From Chlorobium sp. (GTDB lineage Bacteria > Bacteroidota > Chlorobiia > Chlorobiales > Chlorobiaceae), in NCBI GenBank assembly GCA_028282595.1, contig JANQHQ010000004.1, positions 17,620-81,619 of the forward strand: a stretch of DNA of 64,000 nucleotides, given 5' to 3'. Positions 10,864 through 18,963 of this stretch are shown here, one piece after another (position 1 is the stretch's first letter; each line of letters starts with the position of its first letter). The position numbers were made by a program, and so were the translations under genes. Below the pieces are notes generated by a model. The model was not told where the DNA came from. It saw nothing but the letters and a program-made list of their open reading frames with translations, and searched no databases.

Positions 10864-11937
10864 ATGCTCGACAGACTCGAAGCTATAAAGGACAAGTACC
10901 TCCGGCTGGAGGAACAGCTTGCCGATCCTGAAGTGATCTCCGACCAGCAGCGGTTCCGGCAGCTGAACAAGGAGTACAGCGATCTGAAGGAGATCGTCCA
11001 GGCCTACGAAAGCTACCGCGCTAACCTCCGGCAGACCGGGGAGGTGCGGGAGATGGTCAGCCAGGAACAGGACTCCGACATGAAGGCCCTCGCCCAGGCC
11101 GAACTCGACGAGCTCGAGAAAGAGCAGCCCGAGCTGGAGCAGCACCTCAAGATGCTTCTCCTGCCGAAAGACGAAGCCGATTCGCGCAATGTCATCATCG
11201 AGATACGCGCAGGAACCGGCGGCGACGAAGCCGCGCTCTTCGCCGCCGATCTGTTGCGGATGTACCAGCGCTTCGCCGAACGCCGCGGATGGAGCTGCGA
11301 AATGCTCGAATTCAGCGAAGCGAGCATTCCGGGGGGCTGCAAGGAGACCGTGCTCGCAATAAGCGGACACGACGTCTACGGCACCATGAAATTCGAAAGC
11401 GGCGTTCACCGCGTGCAAAGGGTGCCGGAAACCGAGACCCAGGGCAGGATACACACCTCGGCTGCGAGCGTGGCGGTGCTTCCTGAGGCGGAGGAGGTCG
11501 ATATCGATATCCGCAGGGAGGATCTGCAAACCGACACGTTCAGAAGCGGGGGAAAGGGGGGCCAGAACGTCAACAAGGTCGAGACCGCCGTCCGCATTAC
11601 ACATCTCCCTTCCGGCATCGTCGTTGCCTGCCAGGAAGAACGGTCGCAGCTCCAGAACCGGGAACGCGCCATGAAGATGCTCCGTGCGAAACTCTACGAC
11701 ATGCAGCTTGCGGAAAAGAACCGGGAACGCGCCGACCTGCGGAAATCCATGGTCACGACCGGCGACCGGAGCGCCAAGATCCGCACCTACAACTTTCCCC
11801 AGTCACGGGTCACGGACCATCGCATCGGCTTTACCAGCCACGCCCTGCCCCAGATACTCGAAGGGGCTCTCGACGAGATCGTCGAAGCGCTGAAACTCCA
11901 CGACCAGACGGCACGCCTGCAGGAGGAACGCCTCTGA
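10864..11937 (+). CDS. prfA: Peptide chain release factor 1
   Basis: Recognises UAA and UAG stop codons and triggers release of the finished peptide. At 357 residues it has RF1 length. The RF1-type P-x-T selectivity tripeptide appears as PET in RVPETETQGRIHTS, where RF2 would have SPF. The catalytic GGQ lies in SGGKGGQNVNKVE near residue 234. It begins 32 bp after rseP. Confidence 0.95.
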   Translation: MLDRLEAIKDKYLRLEEQLADPEVISDQQRFRQLNKEYSDLKEIVQAYESYRANLRQTGEVREMVSQEQDSDMKALAQAELDELEKEQPELEQHLKMLLLPKDEADSRNVIIEIRAGTGGDEAALFAADLLRMYQRFAERRGWSCEMLEFSEASIPGGCKETVLAISGHDVYGTMKFESGVHRVQRVPETETQGRIHTSAASVAVLPEAEEVDIDIRREDLQTDTFRSGGKGGQNVNKVETAVRITHLPSGIVVACQEERSQLQNRERAMKMLRAKLYDMQLAEKNRERADLRKSMVTTGDRSAKIRTYNFPQSRVTDHRIGFTSHALPQILEGALDEIVEALKLHDQTARLQEERL

Positions 11938-12046
11938 AACCCGGCGGACTCTCGTGGGCGTCATGCAATTATCGGGGAAACTCCGTATATTTTTTTTCAG
12001 GGCCGGCGGGTTCGGCGAACAATCACAACAGGGCGACAAGGCGGCC

Positions 12047-12658
12047 ATGGAAATTGAAGCCACGGGAAAAAGCAAGGGGGAGTGGATATTTCACGGTGAG
12101 TTTCACGAAACCATCGACTACCTTTCGAACCACAAGAAAATCATCGAGTTCAACCCCTTCTGCCGCTGCGTCGAGAAAACGCAAGCAGACAACATCTACA
12201 AGTGGCATTTCCGTGTCACCGATCCGCAGAACAACCCCTTCGACGTCATTTTCGTTATCGAGGAAACCCAGGAACTTCTGGTGACCCTTCCCGAAGAGTA
12301 TGAGGACAGGGATCCGGGCGACATACCCGAAGAGATCCTCCACGACAACACGATAGGAAGAAAAATCACCTGGAAGCACCATCCCGCCGACGAGACGATC
12401 GACGACCCAAAAAAATACATTTTCGAAGGCAAGGCGTTTGCCGAAATGTTCGTCCACCCCCACCGCTCCGCACAGACCAGGGTCGACTTCGACCTGAAAA
12501 TCGATGTCCGTTTCACGCTCTACCCGGCCTTCAGAATCATACCCGAGAGCATTATCCGCAACATGACCAACGCGGGTATGTCCTTTATCATGCAGAGTGC
12601 GACCGACAAAATGTTCCGGAGCATTTCGAAGGACTTCGGCACGGTTCTACCGGCGTAG
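12047..12658 (+). CDS. Conserved protein, DUF1997-like
   Basis: About 203 residues, soluble, no signal peptide. The sequence begins MEIEATGKSKGEWIF; this start is preferred because the upstream in-frame extension to 11954 runs through AT-rich, non-protein-like sequence. It resembles the DUF1997 family found in cyanobacteria, plant plastids and green sulfur bacteria, whose function is not established (recognition by overall pattern only). It contains a short CRC segment and a conserved-looking HPHRSAQTRVDFDL stretch. The domain assignment is tentative. Confidence 0.7.
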   Translation: MEIEATGKSKGEWIFHGEFHETIDYLSNHKKIIEFNPFCRCVEKTQADNIYKWHFRVTDPQNNPFDVIFVIEETQELLVTLPEEYEDRDPGDIPEEILHDNTIGRKITWKHHPADETIDDPKKYIFEGKAFAEMFVHPHRSAQTRVDFDLKIDVRFTLYPAFRIIPESIIRNMTNAGMSFIMQSATDKMFRSISKDFGTVLPA

Positions 12659-12789
12659 CCACGTTCCCCTGCCGGAAGGATGTTTTCACCCTGACTTTGA
12701 CCTAAACCGAGCGTCCCGACTTGTCGGGATACAGCGGCATTCCCTGTGCCTTGCATCCGTGACATGCTCGACAATCGCTCAATTCAGGT

Positions 12790-13022
12790 TTGATTATCGG
12801 GGGGCACCGGCTTATTTTTTTCTTTACCTTGAGCACCGTAGCCTTGTTACTTCCTGTCGGAAGCGTGGCGGTCCCGGCGGAGAGGTCCGCTCCGGCTCCG
12901 GACCCGCAGAGGCAATCCGGAAAAACGGGACGATCATCGTCATCGGAAAACCGCCCCACATCGAACCCCTGAGGCGCTTCGCCCCGGGCAAGCAACCCGA
13001 AACGCAACAACAACCTGCCTGA
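12790..13022 (+). pseudogene. Possible small exported protein broken by a frameshift
   Basis: The 363-bp gap between two genes (12659-13021) holds no clean gene, but two overlapping reading frames look like parts of one. Frame one (from a TTG at 12790) starts with a hydrophobic signal-like stretch, LIFFFTLSTVALLLPVGS. Frame two ends with NGTIIVIGKPPHIEPLRRF and stops at 13022, overlapping the nitroreductase ATG. A single-base shift near 12920 would join them into a short secreted protein. The gap also holds a TCCCGACTTGTCGGGA hairpin (12712-12727) similar to one inside the MITE-like repeats. This could equally be non-coding. Confidence 0.3.
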
Positions 13023-13540
13023 TGAAGAACTTTTACGACCTGGTCAACACCCGCAGCAGCCTGAGAAGCTTCCTCAGGGATAAACCCGTCCAGGAAGAGG
13101 TGCTCCTTCGCGTCCTTTCGGCCGGCAGAATGGCCCCGTCGGCGAAAAACCTGCAGCCCTGGACCTTTACGGTGGTCAGCTCGCGGGAAACACTCGAAAC
13201 GATCTACCCCTGTTACCCGGCAGACTGGATACAGAGCGCGCCACACCTGCTTTTCGTCACCGGACGGCGGAACGATGCCTGGGTCAGGAAATACGACGGC
13301 TACAACTCCCTCGAAACCGATCTGACGATAGCCATGGACCACATGATCCTGGCGGCGGCGTGGGAAAACCTGGCGACCTGCTGGATCGCCGCGTTCGATC
13401 CGCAAAAGTTACGCCGGGCGCTCGACCTCGCCGACGACGAGGAGATCTTTGCCTTCACGCCCATCGGCTACCCGGCGCCGGACGCCGCTCCCCGCCCGAA
13501 AACGCGCAAGGAACTGAAAGAGATCGTTCGATATCTGTAG
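13022..13540 (+). CDS. Nitroreductase family protein
   Basis: A 172-residue FMN-dependent oxidoreductase of the nitroreductase fold, acting as a cytoplasmic NAD(P)H-dependent dimer. The N-terminal TRSSLRSF segment binds the FMN phosphate. APSAKNLQPW (about residues 39-48) and the C-terminal FTPIGYPAPD motif are family hallmarks. The physiological substrate cannot be told from sequence. The stop codon TAG overlaps the left target-site repeat and the first base of a MITE-like element immediately downstream; the same stop would be read without the element. Confidence 0.9.
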   Translation: MKNFYDLVNTRSSLRSFLRDKPVQEEVLLRVLSAGRMAPSAKNLQPWTFTVVSSRETLETIYPCYPADWIQSAPHLLFVTGRRNDAWVRKYDGYNSLETDLTIAMDHMILAAAWENLATCWIAAFDPQKLRRALDLADDEEIFAFTPIGYPAPDAAPRPKTRKELKEIVRYL

Positions 13541-13687
13541 GGCACCTCTATTACTTGTCGTGAGCGCGCTGAAGACAAGGCGGACGGAGCGCCGATAGCA
13601 ATCTCGGGATAAACTTCAAAACCGGAGTCCCGACAGGTCGGGACAACGAAGTATTCGGGCCGCGTAACAAATTACATAGAGGTGCCC
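13540..13687. mobile_element. MITE-like element, copy 1
   Basis: A 148-bp non-coding element bounded by near-perfect terminal inverted repeats (GGGCACCTCTAT at the left, ATAGAGGTGCCC at the right) and flanked by a 4-bp direct repeat TGTA (13536-13539 and 13688-13691). It contains an internal GTCCCGACAGGTCGGGAC hairpin. A second copy lies in opposite orientation at 60869-61032. No transposase is encoded; mobilisation in trans by an IS with the same ends is inferred. Confidence 0.85.
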
Positions 13688-13701
13688 TGTAGCCGAAAGG
13701 C

Positions 13702-14436
13702 TCAGTCGTCCCCCTCCCGCCCGAGATTCCTCACGTCGACATAGGCCCCGGAGGGCTGAGCCAGGATAGCCGGCAGAAGCTCCCAGAGCCTTTCCGCCGC
13801 ATTGTCCGGATCGTGCGCCCGCCCCTCTTCGAAGGCTTTTCTGATGCGGGCGTTGGCGGGAAACCTCTCGTCGAGCGGCTGTTCGCAGATCGACTCGGTC
13901 ATTGCGGTCCTGACGATGCCGGGTGCGACAGCCGAAAAATGCGTTCGGGGAAACTCGTGGGAGTACACCCGAAGGAGAAGATTAAGCGCGGCCTTGGACA
14001 TGGAATAGGCGAGCCAGCCACCGGAACCGTTGAACGAGGCCCCCGACGAAATCCCGACAACCTGTGCAGGCTGCGAGCTCCTTTCCAGCAACGCATCGAG
14101 AACGACCTTGTTTGCCAGCGTGTTGATCCTGAGCACCGACTCGATCTCCCCTACGCTCACCTCGCCGGACGATCCGATCGGACCGCCGACGCCGGCATTG
14201 AGGAACACGACATCCGGCGAATTTTTCTTCCCGAGACCTCTTGCGAGCTTCGTCCCGATTGTTTCCAGGGCGGCGAGATCGGCGCGAATGAACTCGAAGG
14301 CTTCACGGTCCTCGAGGCTGGCGGGACAGCGCCTGCCCACCCCCACAACCCGGCACCCCTGCAGGAGCGCTGTTTCGGCAAGAGCCTTGCCGAAGCCCCG
14401 GCTCACGCCGGTCACAAGAACTTTTTTTGTCGTCAT
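13702..14436 (-). CDS. Short-chain dehydrogenase/reductase
   Basis: A classical SDR of about 244 residues. TGVSRGFG near the N-terminus is the glycine-rich cofactor loop, NAGVGG follows the fourth strand, and the catalytic Ser and YSMSK (Tyr-x-x-x-Lys) are present. The substrate is unknown. The start at 14436 has an AGGA ribosome-binding site 7 nt upstream; an alternative ATG lies at 14451. The gene ends 14 bp from the MITE-like element. Confidence 0.88.
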   Translation of the reverse strand: MTTKKVLVTGVSRGFGKALAETALLQGCRVVGVGRRCPASLEDREAFEFIRADLAALETIGTKLARGLGKKNSPDVVFLNAGVGGPIGSSGEVSVGEIESVLRINTLANKVVLDALLERSSQPAQVVGISSGASFNGSGGWLAYSMSKAALNLLLRVYSHEFPRTHFSAVAPGIVRTAMTESICEQPLDERFPANARIRKAFEEGRAHDPDNAAERLWELLPAILAQPSGAYVDVRNLGREGDD

Positions 14437-14642
14437 GGAACTATCCTGCATGTTGCCCTGCCAAACACTGCGCCGGCGCTGCGGCGCGTTCCCGAAGAAA
14501 AAGTATGGAGAAAACCTCTACCGAACAAGGCGATTACGGTGAAAGGAACCACGGCCGCGGGGAAGAAACCATTCCGCATCCTGCCGTAGGGATACGACGT
14601 AAAAGCGTCAACCAGACCGGATGAGCGGCATCGGCAGCTACC

Positions 14643-14678
14643 AGGGCGCCTCTGTTAATTGTCGTGAGCGACCTGAAG
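14643..14678. repeat. Truncated end of the MITE-like element
   Basis: The sequence reads AGGGCGCCTCTGTTAATTGT and continues into GTGAGCGACCTGAAG. This matches the left end of copy 1 (terminal repeat plus the GTCGTGAGCG segment) with a few changes, but no matching right end follows. It is a decayed or solo end. The surrounding 14452-14816 gap otherwise holds only the presumed promoter of the small lipoprotein gene. Confidence 0.6.
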
Positions 14679-14816
14679 CCTCAACCACCTCTCCCGCGTC
14701 TGTCCGTGATTGTTTTATTCCGGACCGTTGGCTAAATTTCCTGCCTGAACCTGCGAAAGCTTCCAGAGCCCGGCAGAACGGGAACAAGGATATAACGAAA
14801 AAAGAACTGTACACCG

Positions 14817-14951
14817 ATGAAACAGATTATTTTTGCCTGCAGTATTATCTCCCTTCTTTTCCTCTCCTCCTGCAATACGGTCGAAGGCGTAGGAAAAGAC
14901 GTGGAATCCGTCGGCTCCACGATCAAGGAAACCGCGCAGGATAACAAGTAA
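14817..14951 (+). CDS. Entericidin-like small lipoprotein
   Basis: A 44-residue protein. A Lys-containing N-terminus and hydrophobic stretch lead to a lipobox LSSC (Cys19), then a short polar tail rich in G, V, S and K (NTVEGVGKDVESVGSTIKET). This matches the EcnA/EcnB entericidin lipoprotein pattern of small envelope lipoproteins, although an antidote/toxin role is not established outside enterics. The gene is isolated, 110 bp upstream of an exported protein gene on the same strand. Confidence 0.75.
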   Translation: MKQIIFACSIISLLFLSSCNTVEGVGKDVESVGSTIKETAQDNK

Positions 14952-15060
14952 ACCGGAATAATGTTTCGTCCCCGGCGCTCGTGCAGGAAGTCGGGGACGA
15001 TCTCTGCAGAAACGTAATTTTCATGGCTGCGGTCCGTTCCGTCCCGAAAAAACCCACAGC

Positions 15061-15843
15061 ATGTCATCCGTCTTCACCGCACGTTTTCGGCACCTACTCT
15101 TCATCCTAACATTTGCCGCCGCACTTCTGCTTGCATCCGAAAAGAGGGCCGTTGCGGAAACATACTATCACGTCACCCTCAAGGCGTTCCTCGATCCCCG
15201 CGACCTGTCCGCAGTCGAATGGGCCTGGGTGACGCTTGTCGAAATCCCCAAGCGGGAAGCGTTCCCCGACGAAGCCGCCCTTGCCGAACGTTACGGCGGT
15301 TCTCTTCGCGGCAGCGTTCTGGCGTTTGTCCGTGCCTCCGCCTGGAGATCCGAACATCGGTATGCGATTGAAAAACGCTGCAAGGACAGACCTGCGGAAA
15401 TGAAGATTTCATGGAACGAAAGCCGGAGCGACCGGGTCTATGCGATGGGAGGGCTGGACAACCCCGACAATCCCGACGAGATCAATTTCGGGTTCACCAC
15501 CCGGCGAATCTTTCTCGAAAACAAGCGGTGGTTCGATCCCGAAAGCCGCGCATACGTCGCTGTCGGTCCGGTCCGCATGGAAGGAGAGGCGGCCGAAGAG
15601 ATCCGGGGGGATTTCATCCTGCGCCCGGTCAATTATCTCGATCCGCTCAAACATTACAGTTTCTGCGGCAAACAATGGGTGGAACAGTACCGGTCGGTGT
15701 TCAACCATTTTCACCTGCATGAAGAATTCCTCGACGGCGATAACGATATTTTCAATCAGACCGTCGGAAAAAAACACGTTGTCTACCAGATCATCCGGAC
15801 CTCGTCGAGAACGCATCCGAACTGGAAGGAACAACGCATGTAA
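15061..15843 (+). CDS. Exported protein of unknown function
   Basis: 260 residues with a clear Sec signal peptide: a charged start, a hydrophobic core (LLFILTFAAALLLA) and a probable cleavage after AVA near residue 32. The mature part is soluble, rich in aromatic and charged residues, with only two Cys (in EKRCKD and SFCGKQ) and no domain I recognise. It precedes trkA by about 100 bp on the same strand, but the spacing and content do not tie it to potassium transport. It is probably periplasmic. Confidence 0.7.
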   Translation: MSSVFTARFRHLLFILTFAAALLLASEKRAVAETYYHVTLKAFLDPRDLSAVEWAWVTLVEIPKREAFPDEAALAERYGGSLRGSVLAFVRASAWRSEHRYAIEKRCKDRPAEMKISWNESRSDRVYAMGGLDNPDNPDEINFGFTTRRIFLENKRWFDPESRAYVAVGPVRMEGEAAEEIRGDFILRPVNYLDPLKHYSFCGKQWVEQYRSVFNHFHLHEEFLDGDNDIFNQTVGKKHVVYQIIRTSSRTHPNWKEQRM

Positions 15844-15942
15844 CATGGCCCTGGACGGAGGAATCCGCTGCTCGCTCCGGAAATCCGGTTGCCGGCGGAC
15901 GAACGTTTTCCTGAACCGTCCCGGGACAAAAGAACAGAGCAT

Positions 15943-17331
15943 ATGAATGTCAGCAATATCCTGATTATCGGCCTCGGCGGCGTGGGGCTTCACCTGGCAA
16001 AACGCCTCATACACGAAGGCTACGGCGTCACGGTCATAGAATCGAACCCGCAACTCATCGCCTCGATCCACGACAAGATCGAAGCCAAGATCATCGAGGG
16101 CAACGCCATGGAACTTGCCTGCTGGCGGCGGGCCAACGCGGAATCCATGGATCTCCTCATCGCGGTCACGAACGAGGATTCGGTCAACATGATCGCCTCG
16201 ATCATCGCCGACCGGTTCGGCATTCCGCAAAAAATAGCCCGTGTGCGCTCTCCGGAATACGGCTATGCAAACTCCTTTCTCAACAAGAACGACTTCAAGA
16301 TCGATCTTGTCATCCACCCCGAAGAGCTTGTCGCGCAGGAGATCGCACGCCTCGTCATGCGCGCATCGGCGAACGACGTGATAGATATCGGCGAAGGGGA
16401 GATGAAAGTCTGCGCCATGCGTATCGGGCAGAACTGCCCGCTCACCGACAAGACCCTGAAAGAGATTTCGGACCTCTACAGCGAATACGGATTCCGCGTC
16501 GTGGCCATCGCCAGGGGCATCGCCACGATCATCCCCGGCGACGAAGACACGGTGCTGGCCAACGACCAGGCGTTCATCATACTCAAGGGTACCGACCTGC
16601 AGCGGTTCATGAACCTCATGGGCGTCAGGGAACAGAGCATCCAGAGAGTCATGATCGTGGGCGGCGGAATGGTGGGTGCACGCGTGGCCCAGCTGCTGGG
16701 GAAAACCGTGAAGATCAAGCTGATCGAAAACGACAAGGAACACGCAGAGGATCTCGCATCGGAACTCAAAAATACCGAAGTGCTGCTGGGCGACGGGACG
16801 GACGTCAATATCATGGTGCTCGGAGGGCTCATGGAAATGGATATCTTCATCGCGACCACGGGCAACAACGAAACCAACATCATCAGTTGCCTTCTGGCCA
16901 AGCACATCATGAACAGAAAGAACATCGACCCCTCCGGCAGGGAGGGCAAGACCATGGCGATGGTCAAGAAGGAAGATTATCTGGTGCTCGCCTCCACCAT
17001 CGGTCTGGACATCGCTCTGAACATGAAGATCTCCGCCGCGAACGAAATCCTGAAATTCATCAGAATGGGCGAGCTGCTTTCGGTCGCGCACCTGCACGGC
17101 GTCGATGCCGAAGTCATCGAGCTGGTGGCGACCCCGCGCTCCCCGATAACGAAAAAAACCCTCGGCAAAATGCGCTCCATGCTGCAGGAAAAAGAGATTC
17201 TGATCGCGGGGGTCTTCAAAAACGGGTCGTGCAGGCTGACCGACCGCGACACGCTCATCGAACCGAACCAGAAAGCCATCGTCGTTTCGGCGACGAAAAG
17301 CCTCAAGGAAGCGCAACGGCTTTTTCAGTAA
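15943..17331 (+). CDS. trkA: Trk potassium uptake regulatory subunit TrkA
   Basis: Cytoplasmic peripheral subunit that binds NAD(H) or other nucleotides and gates the TrkH K+ channel. It has two TrkA_N/TrkA_C units: the first Rossmann motif ILIIGLGGVGLHLA is at residues 5-18 and the second VMIVGGGMVGARVA at about residues 235-248. At about 462 residues it is the normal four-domain length. The start at 15943 places the first glycine motif right after the Met; the frame is open upstream to 15889 without similarity. trkH follows 18 bp later. Confidence 0.94.
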   Translation: MNVSNILIIGLGGVGLHLAKRLIHEGYGVTVIESNPQLIASIHDKIEAKIIEGNAMELACWRRANAESMDLLIAVTNEDSVNMIASIIADRFGIPQKIARVRSPEYGYANSFLNKNDFKIDLVIHPEELVAQEIARLVMRASANDVIDIGEGEMKVCAMRIGQNCPLTDKTLKEISDLYSEYGFRVVAIARGIATIIPGDEDTVLANDQAFIILKGTDLQRFMNLMGVREQSIQRVMIVGGGMVGARVAQLLGKTVKIKLIENDKEHAEDLASELKNTEVLLGDGTDVNIMVLGGLMEMDIFIATTGNNETNIISCLLAKHIMNRKNIDPSGREGKTMAMVKKEDYLVLASTIGLDIALNMKISAANEILKFIRMGELLSVAHLHGVDAEVIELVATPRSPITKKTLGKMRSMLQEKEILIAGVFKNGSCRLTDRDTLIEPNQKAIVVSATKSLKEAQRLFQ

Positions 17332-17349
17332 GAACACCGTAACGGCCCT

Positions 17350-18807
17350 ATGAATTTTCCTGCAATACTCCACGTTCTCGGCGTGCTCCTGCTCTTCATC
17401 GCAAGCACGATGCTCTTCCCCCTCGCCTGCGCGCTGATCTACGGTGAAGGGGACGCGGCCGCGCTCGGCGTTTCGCTCGCCGTAACCGTCGGCATCGGCC
17501 TGCCGGTATGGCTCGGGTTTCGCCGGCACAAGGACCTTACACTGAAAGACGGCATCTTCATCGTCACGGCAGGCTGGATTCTGGTCTCGTCAGTTTCCGC
17601 GCTGCCGTTCATGATCCACGGCGCCATTCCTTCCTTCACGGACGCATTTTTCGAAATGATGTCCGGTTACACCACCACCGGCGCGACCGTGCTCCGCGAT
17701 ATCGAAGCCGTGCCGCACGGCCTGCTTTTCTGGCGGAGCATGACACACCTGATCGGAGGCATGGGCTTCATCATGGTCACCATCATCATCCTGCCGCTGC
17801 TCGGCATCGGCGGCATGCAGCTCTACAAGGCTGAAGCCGATCCCGGTCAGGTCATCACGGGTGAAAAATTCCTGCCGCGCGTCAAGCAGGCGGCCATCTG
17901 GCTCTGGGGCATCTATCTCGTACTGGTTCTCGTGCAGTCGCTCCTGCTTCTCGCGGGCGGCATGACGCTTTTCGACGCGCTCTGCCACGCCTTCGGCACG
18001 GTATCGACCTCCGGTTACTCCACAAGGAACAGCAGCATCGGTTACTATCAGAGCGCCTGGATAGACTGGGTGACCATACTGTTCATGTTTCTCGGCGGCA
18101 TGACCTTCATGATGCACTATCACATACTGAAAAGAGAGTGGGAGCCCGTCCGGAGCAACACGGAGCTTCGCTGGTACACGGGATTCGTGGTCTTCTTCTG
18201 CGGTCTCGTGACGTTCGAACTCTGGCAGGCGGGACAGTACGGGGGCTTCCCGGAAGCACTGCGCTACGGCTCCTTCCAGGTCGTTTCCATACTGACCACC
18301 ACCGGGTTCACCACCGACGACTACGAGCTCTGGCCGCAGGCGGCCCAGATGCTGCTCCTGATCGTCTGCTTCATCGGGGCGAGCGCCGGATCGACCACCA
18401 GCGGCATCAAGGTGGTGCACTACGAGATCATCAGCAAGTATCTCTACGCCACCGGCAGAAAATTCCTTCAGCCCCTCGCGGTGGTCCCGATCAAGATCAA
18501 CGGTCGCGTGGTCGAACAGCCGGTCGTCACGCTCGCCGTCAGCTACTTCATCGTGAACATCTTCATGATCTTTGCCGGCAGCGCCATCATGACCCTGATT
18601 GACGACATGGACTATTTCAGCTCCATGAGTGCGGTGATTTCCGCCCTGTTCAACATCGGGCCGGGATTCGGCGAGATCGGCCCGTCGAAGACCTTCGCCG
18701 ACGTCTCCACAGCCGGCAAGTGGTTTCTCTCCTTCAACATGCTCACCGGACGGCTCGAGATGTTCTCCGTGCTGGTGATGTTCTATCCATCCTTCTGGAA
18801 AGAGTGA
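17350..18807 (+). CDS. trkH: Trk potassium uptake transmembrane subunit TrkH
   Basis: Potassium-translocating subunit, 485 residues with about ten membrane segments arranged as repeated helix-pore-helix units. Selectivity-filter-like segments are visible: MSGYTTTGATVL, GTVSTSGYSTRN and LTTTGFTTDDYE. The GASAGSTTSGIK loop is typical of TrkH/KtrB. It is cotranscribed with trkA. Its TGA stop lies in the left GTGA repeat flanking a MITE-like element. Confidence 0.95.
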   Translation: MNFPAILHVLGVLLLFIASTMLFPLACALIYGEGDAAALGVSLAVTVGIGLPVWLGFRRHKDLTLKDGIFIVTAGWILVSSVSALPFMIHGAIPSFTDAFFEMMSGYTTTGATVLRDIEAVPHGLLFWRSMTHLIGGMGFIMVTIIILPLLGIGGMQLYKAEADPGQVITGEKFLPRVKQAAIWLWGIYLVLVLVQSLLLLAGGMTLFDALCHAFGTVSTSGYSTRNSSIGYYQSAWIDWVTILFMFLGGMTFMMHYHILKREWEPVRSNTELRWYTGFVVFFCGLVTFELWQAGQYGGFPEALRYGSFQVVSILTTTGFTTDDYELWPQAAQMLLLIVCFIGASAGSTTSGIKVVHYEIISKYLYATGRKFLQPLAVVPIKINGRVVEQPVVTLAVSYFIVNIFMIFAGSAIMTLIDDMDYFSSMSAVISALFNIGPGFGEIGPSKTFADVSTAGKWFLSFNMLTGRLEMFSVLVMFYPSFWKE

Positions 18808-18919
18808 ACGGTCGCGCAAATAACCGGCTGCGCAAAGCGATAGCTATCTATACATTCCGGTTCCTGTGCTCCGTCCGCCTTGCTCTCGCTCCGCTCGCCA
18901 CGGTTATTTGCGCGACCGC
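18808..18919. mobile_element. Short MITE-like element with 18-bp inverted ends
   Basis: The left end CGGTCGCGCAAATAACCG (18809-18826) is perfectly repeated in inverse at 18901-18918. The 112-bp unit is flanked by GTGA (18804-18807 and 18920-18923). Its interior carries GCTCCGTCCGCCTTG, a 15-base block identical to part of the copy 1 element at 13540-13687 in reverse orientation, although the terminal repeats differ. No coding capacity. It separates the convergent trkH and kefB-like genes. Confidence 0.75.
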
Positions 18920-18963
18920 GTGACAGTTAACAAATCAACAGCTCAACGCATCAACAAGGAAGT

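Noticed and set aside
13540..13687. Element copy 1 as a simple bidirectional terminator between convergent genes
   Set aside because: The 4-bp flanking duplication and the second full copy with its own different duplication indicate transposition; a terminator role may be secondary.
15409..17529. 706-codon minus-strand frame opposite trkA and the exported protein gene
   Set aside because: Spans several real plus-strand genes and has shadow composition; no family features.
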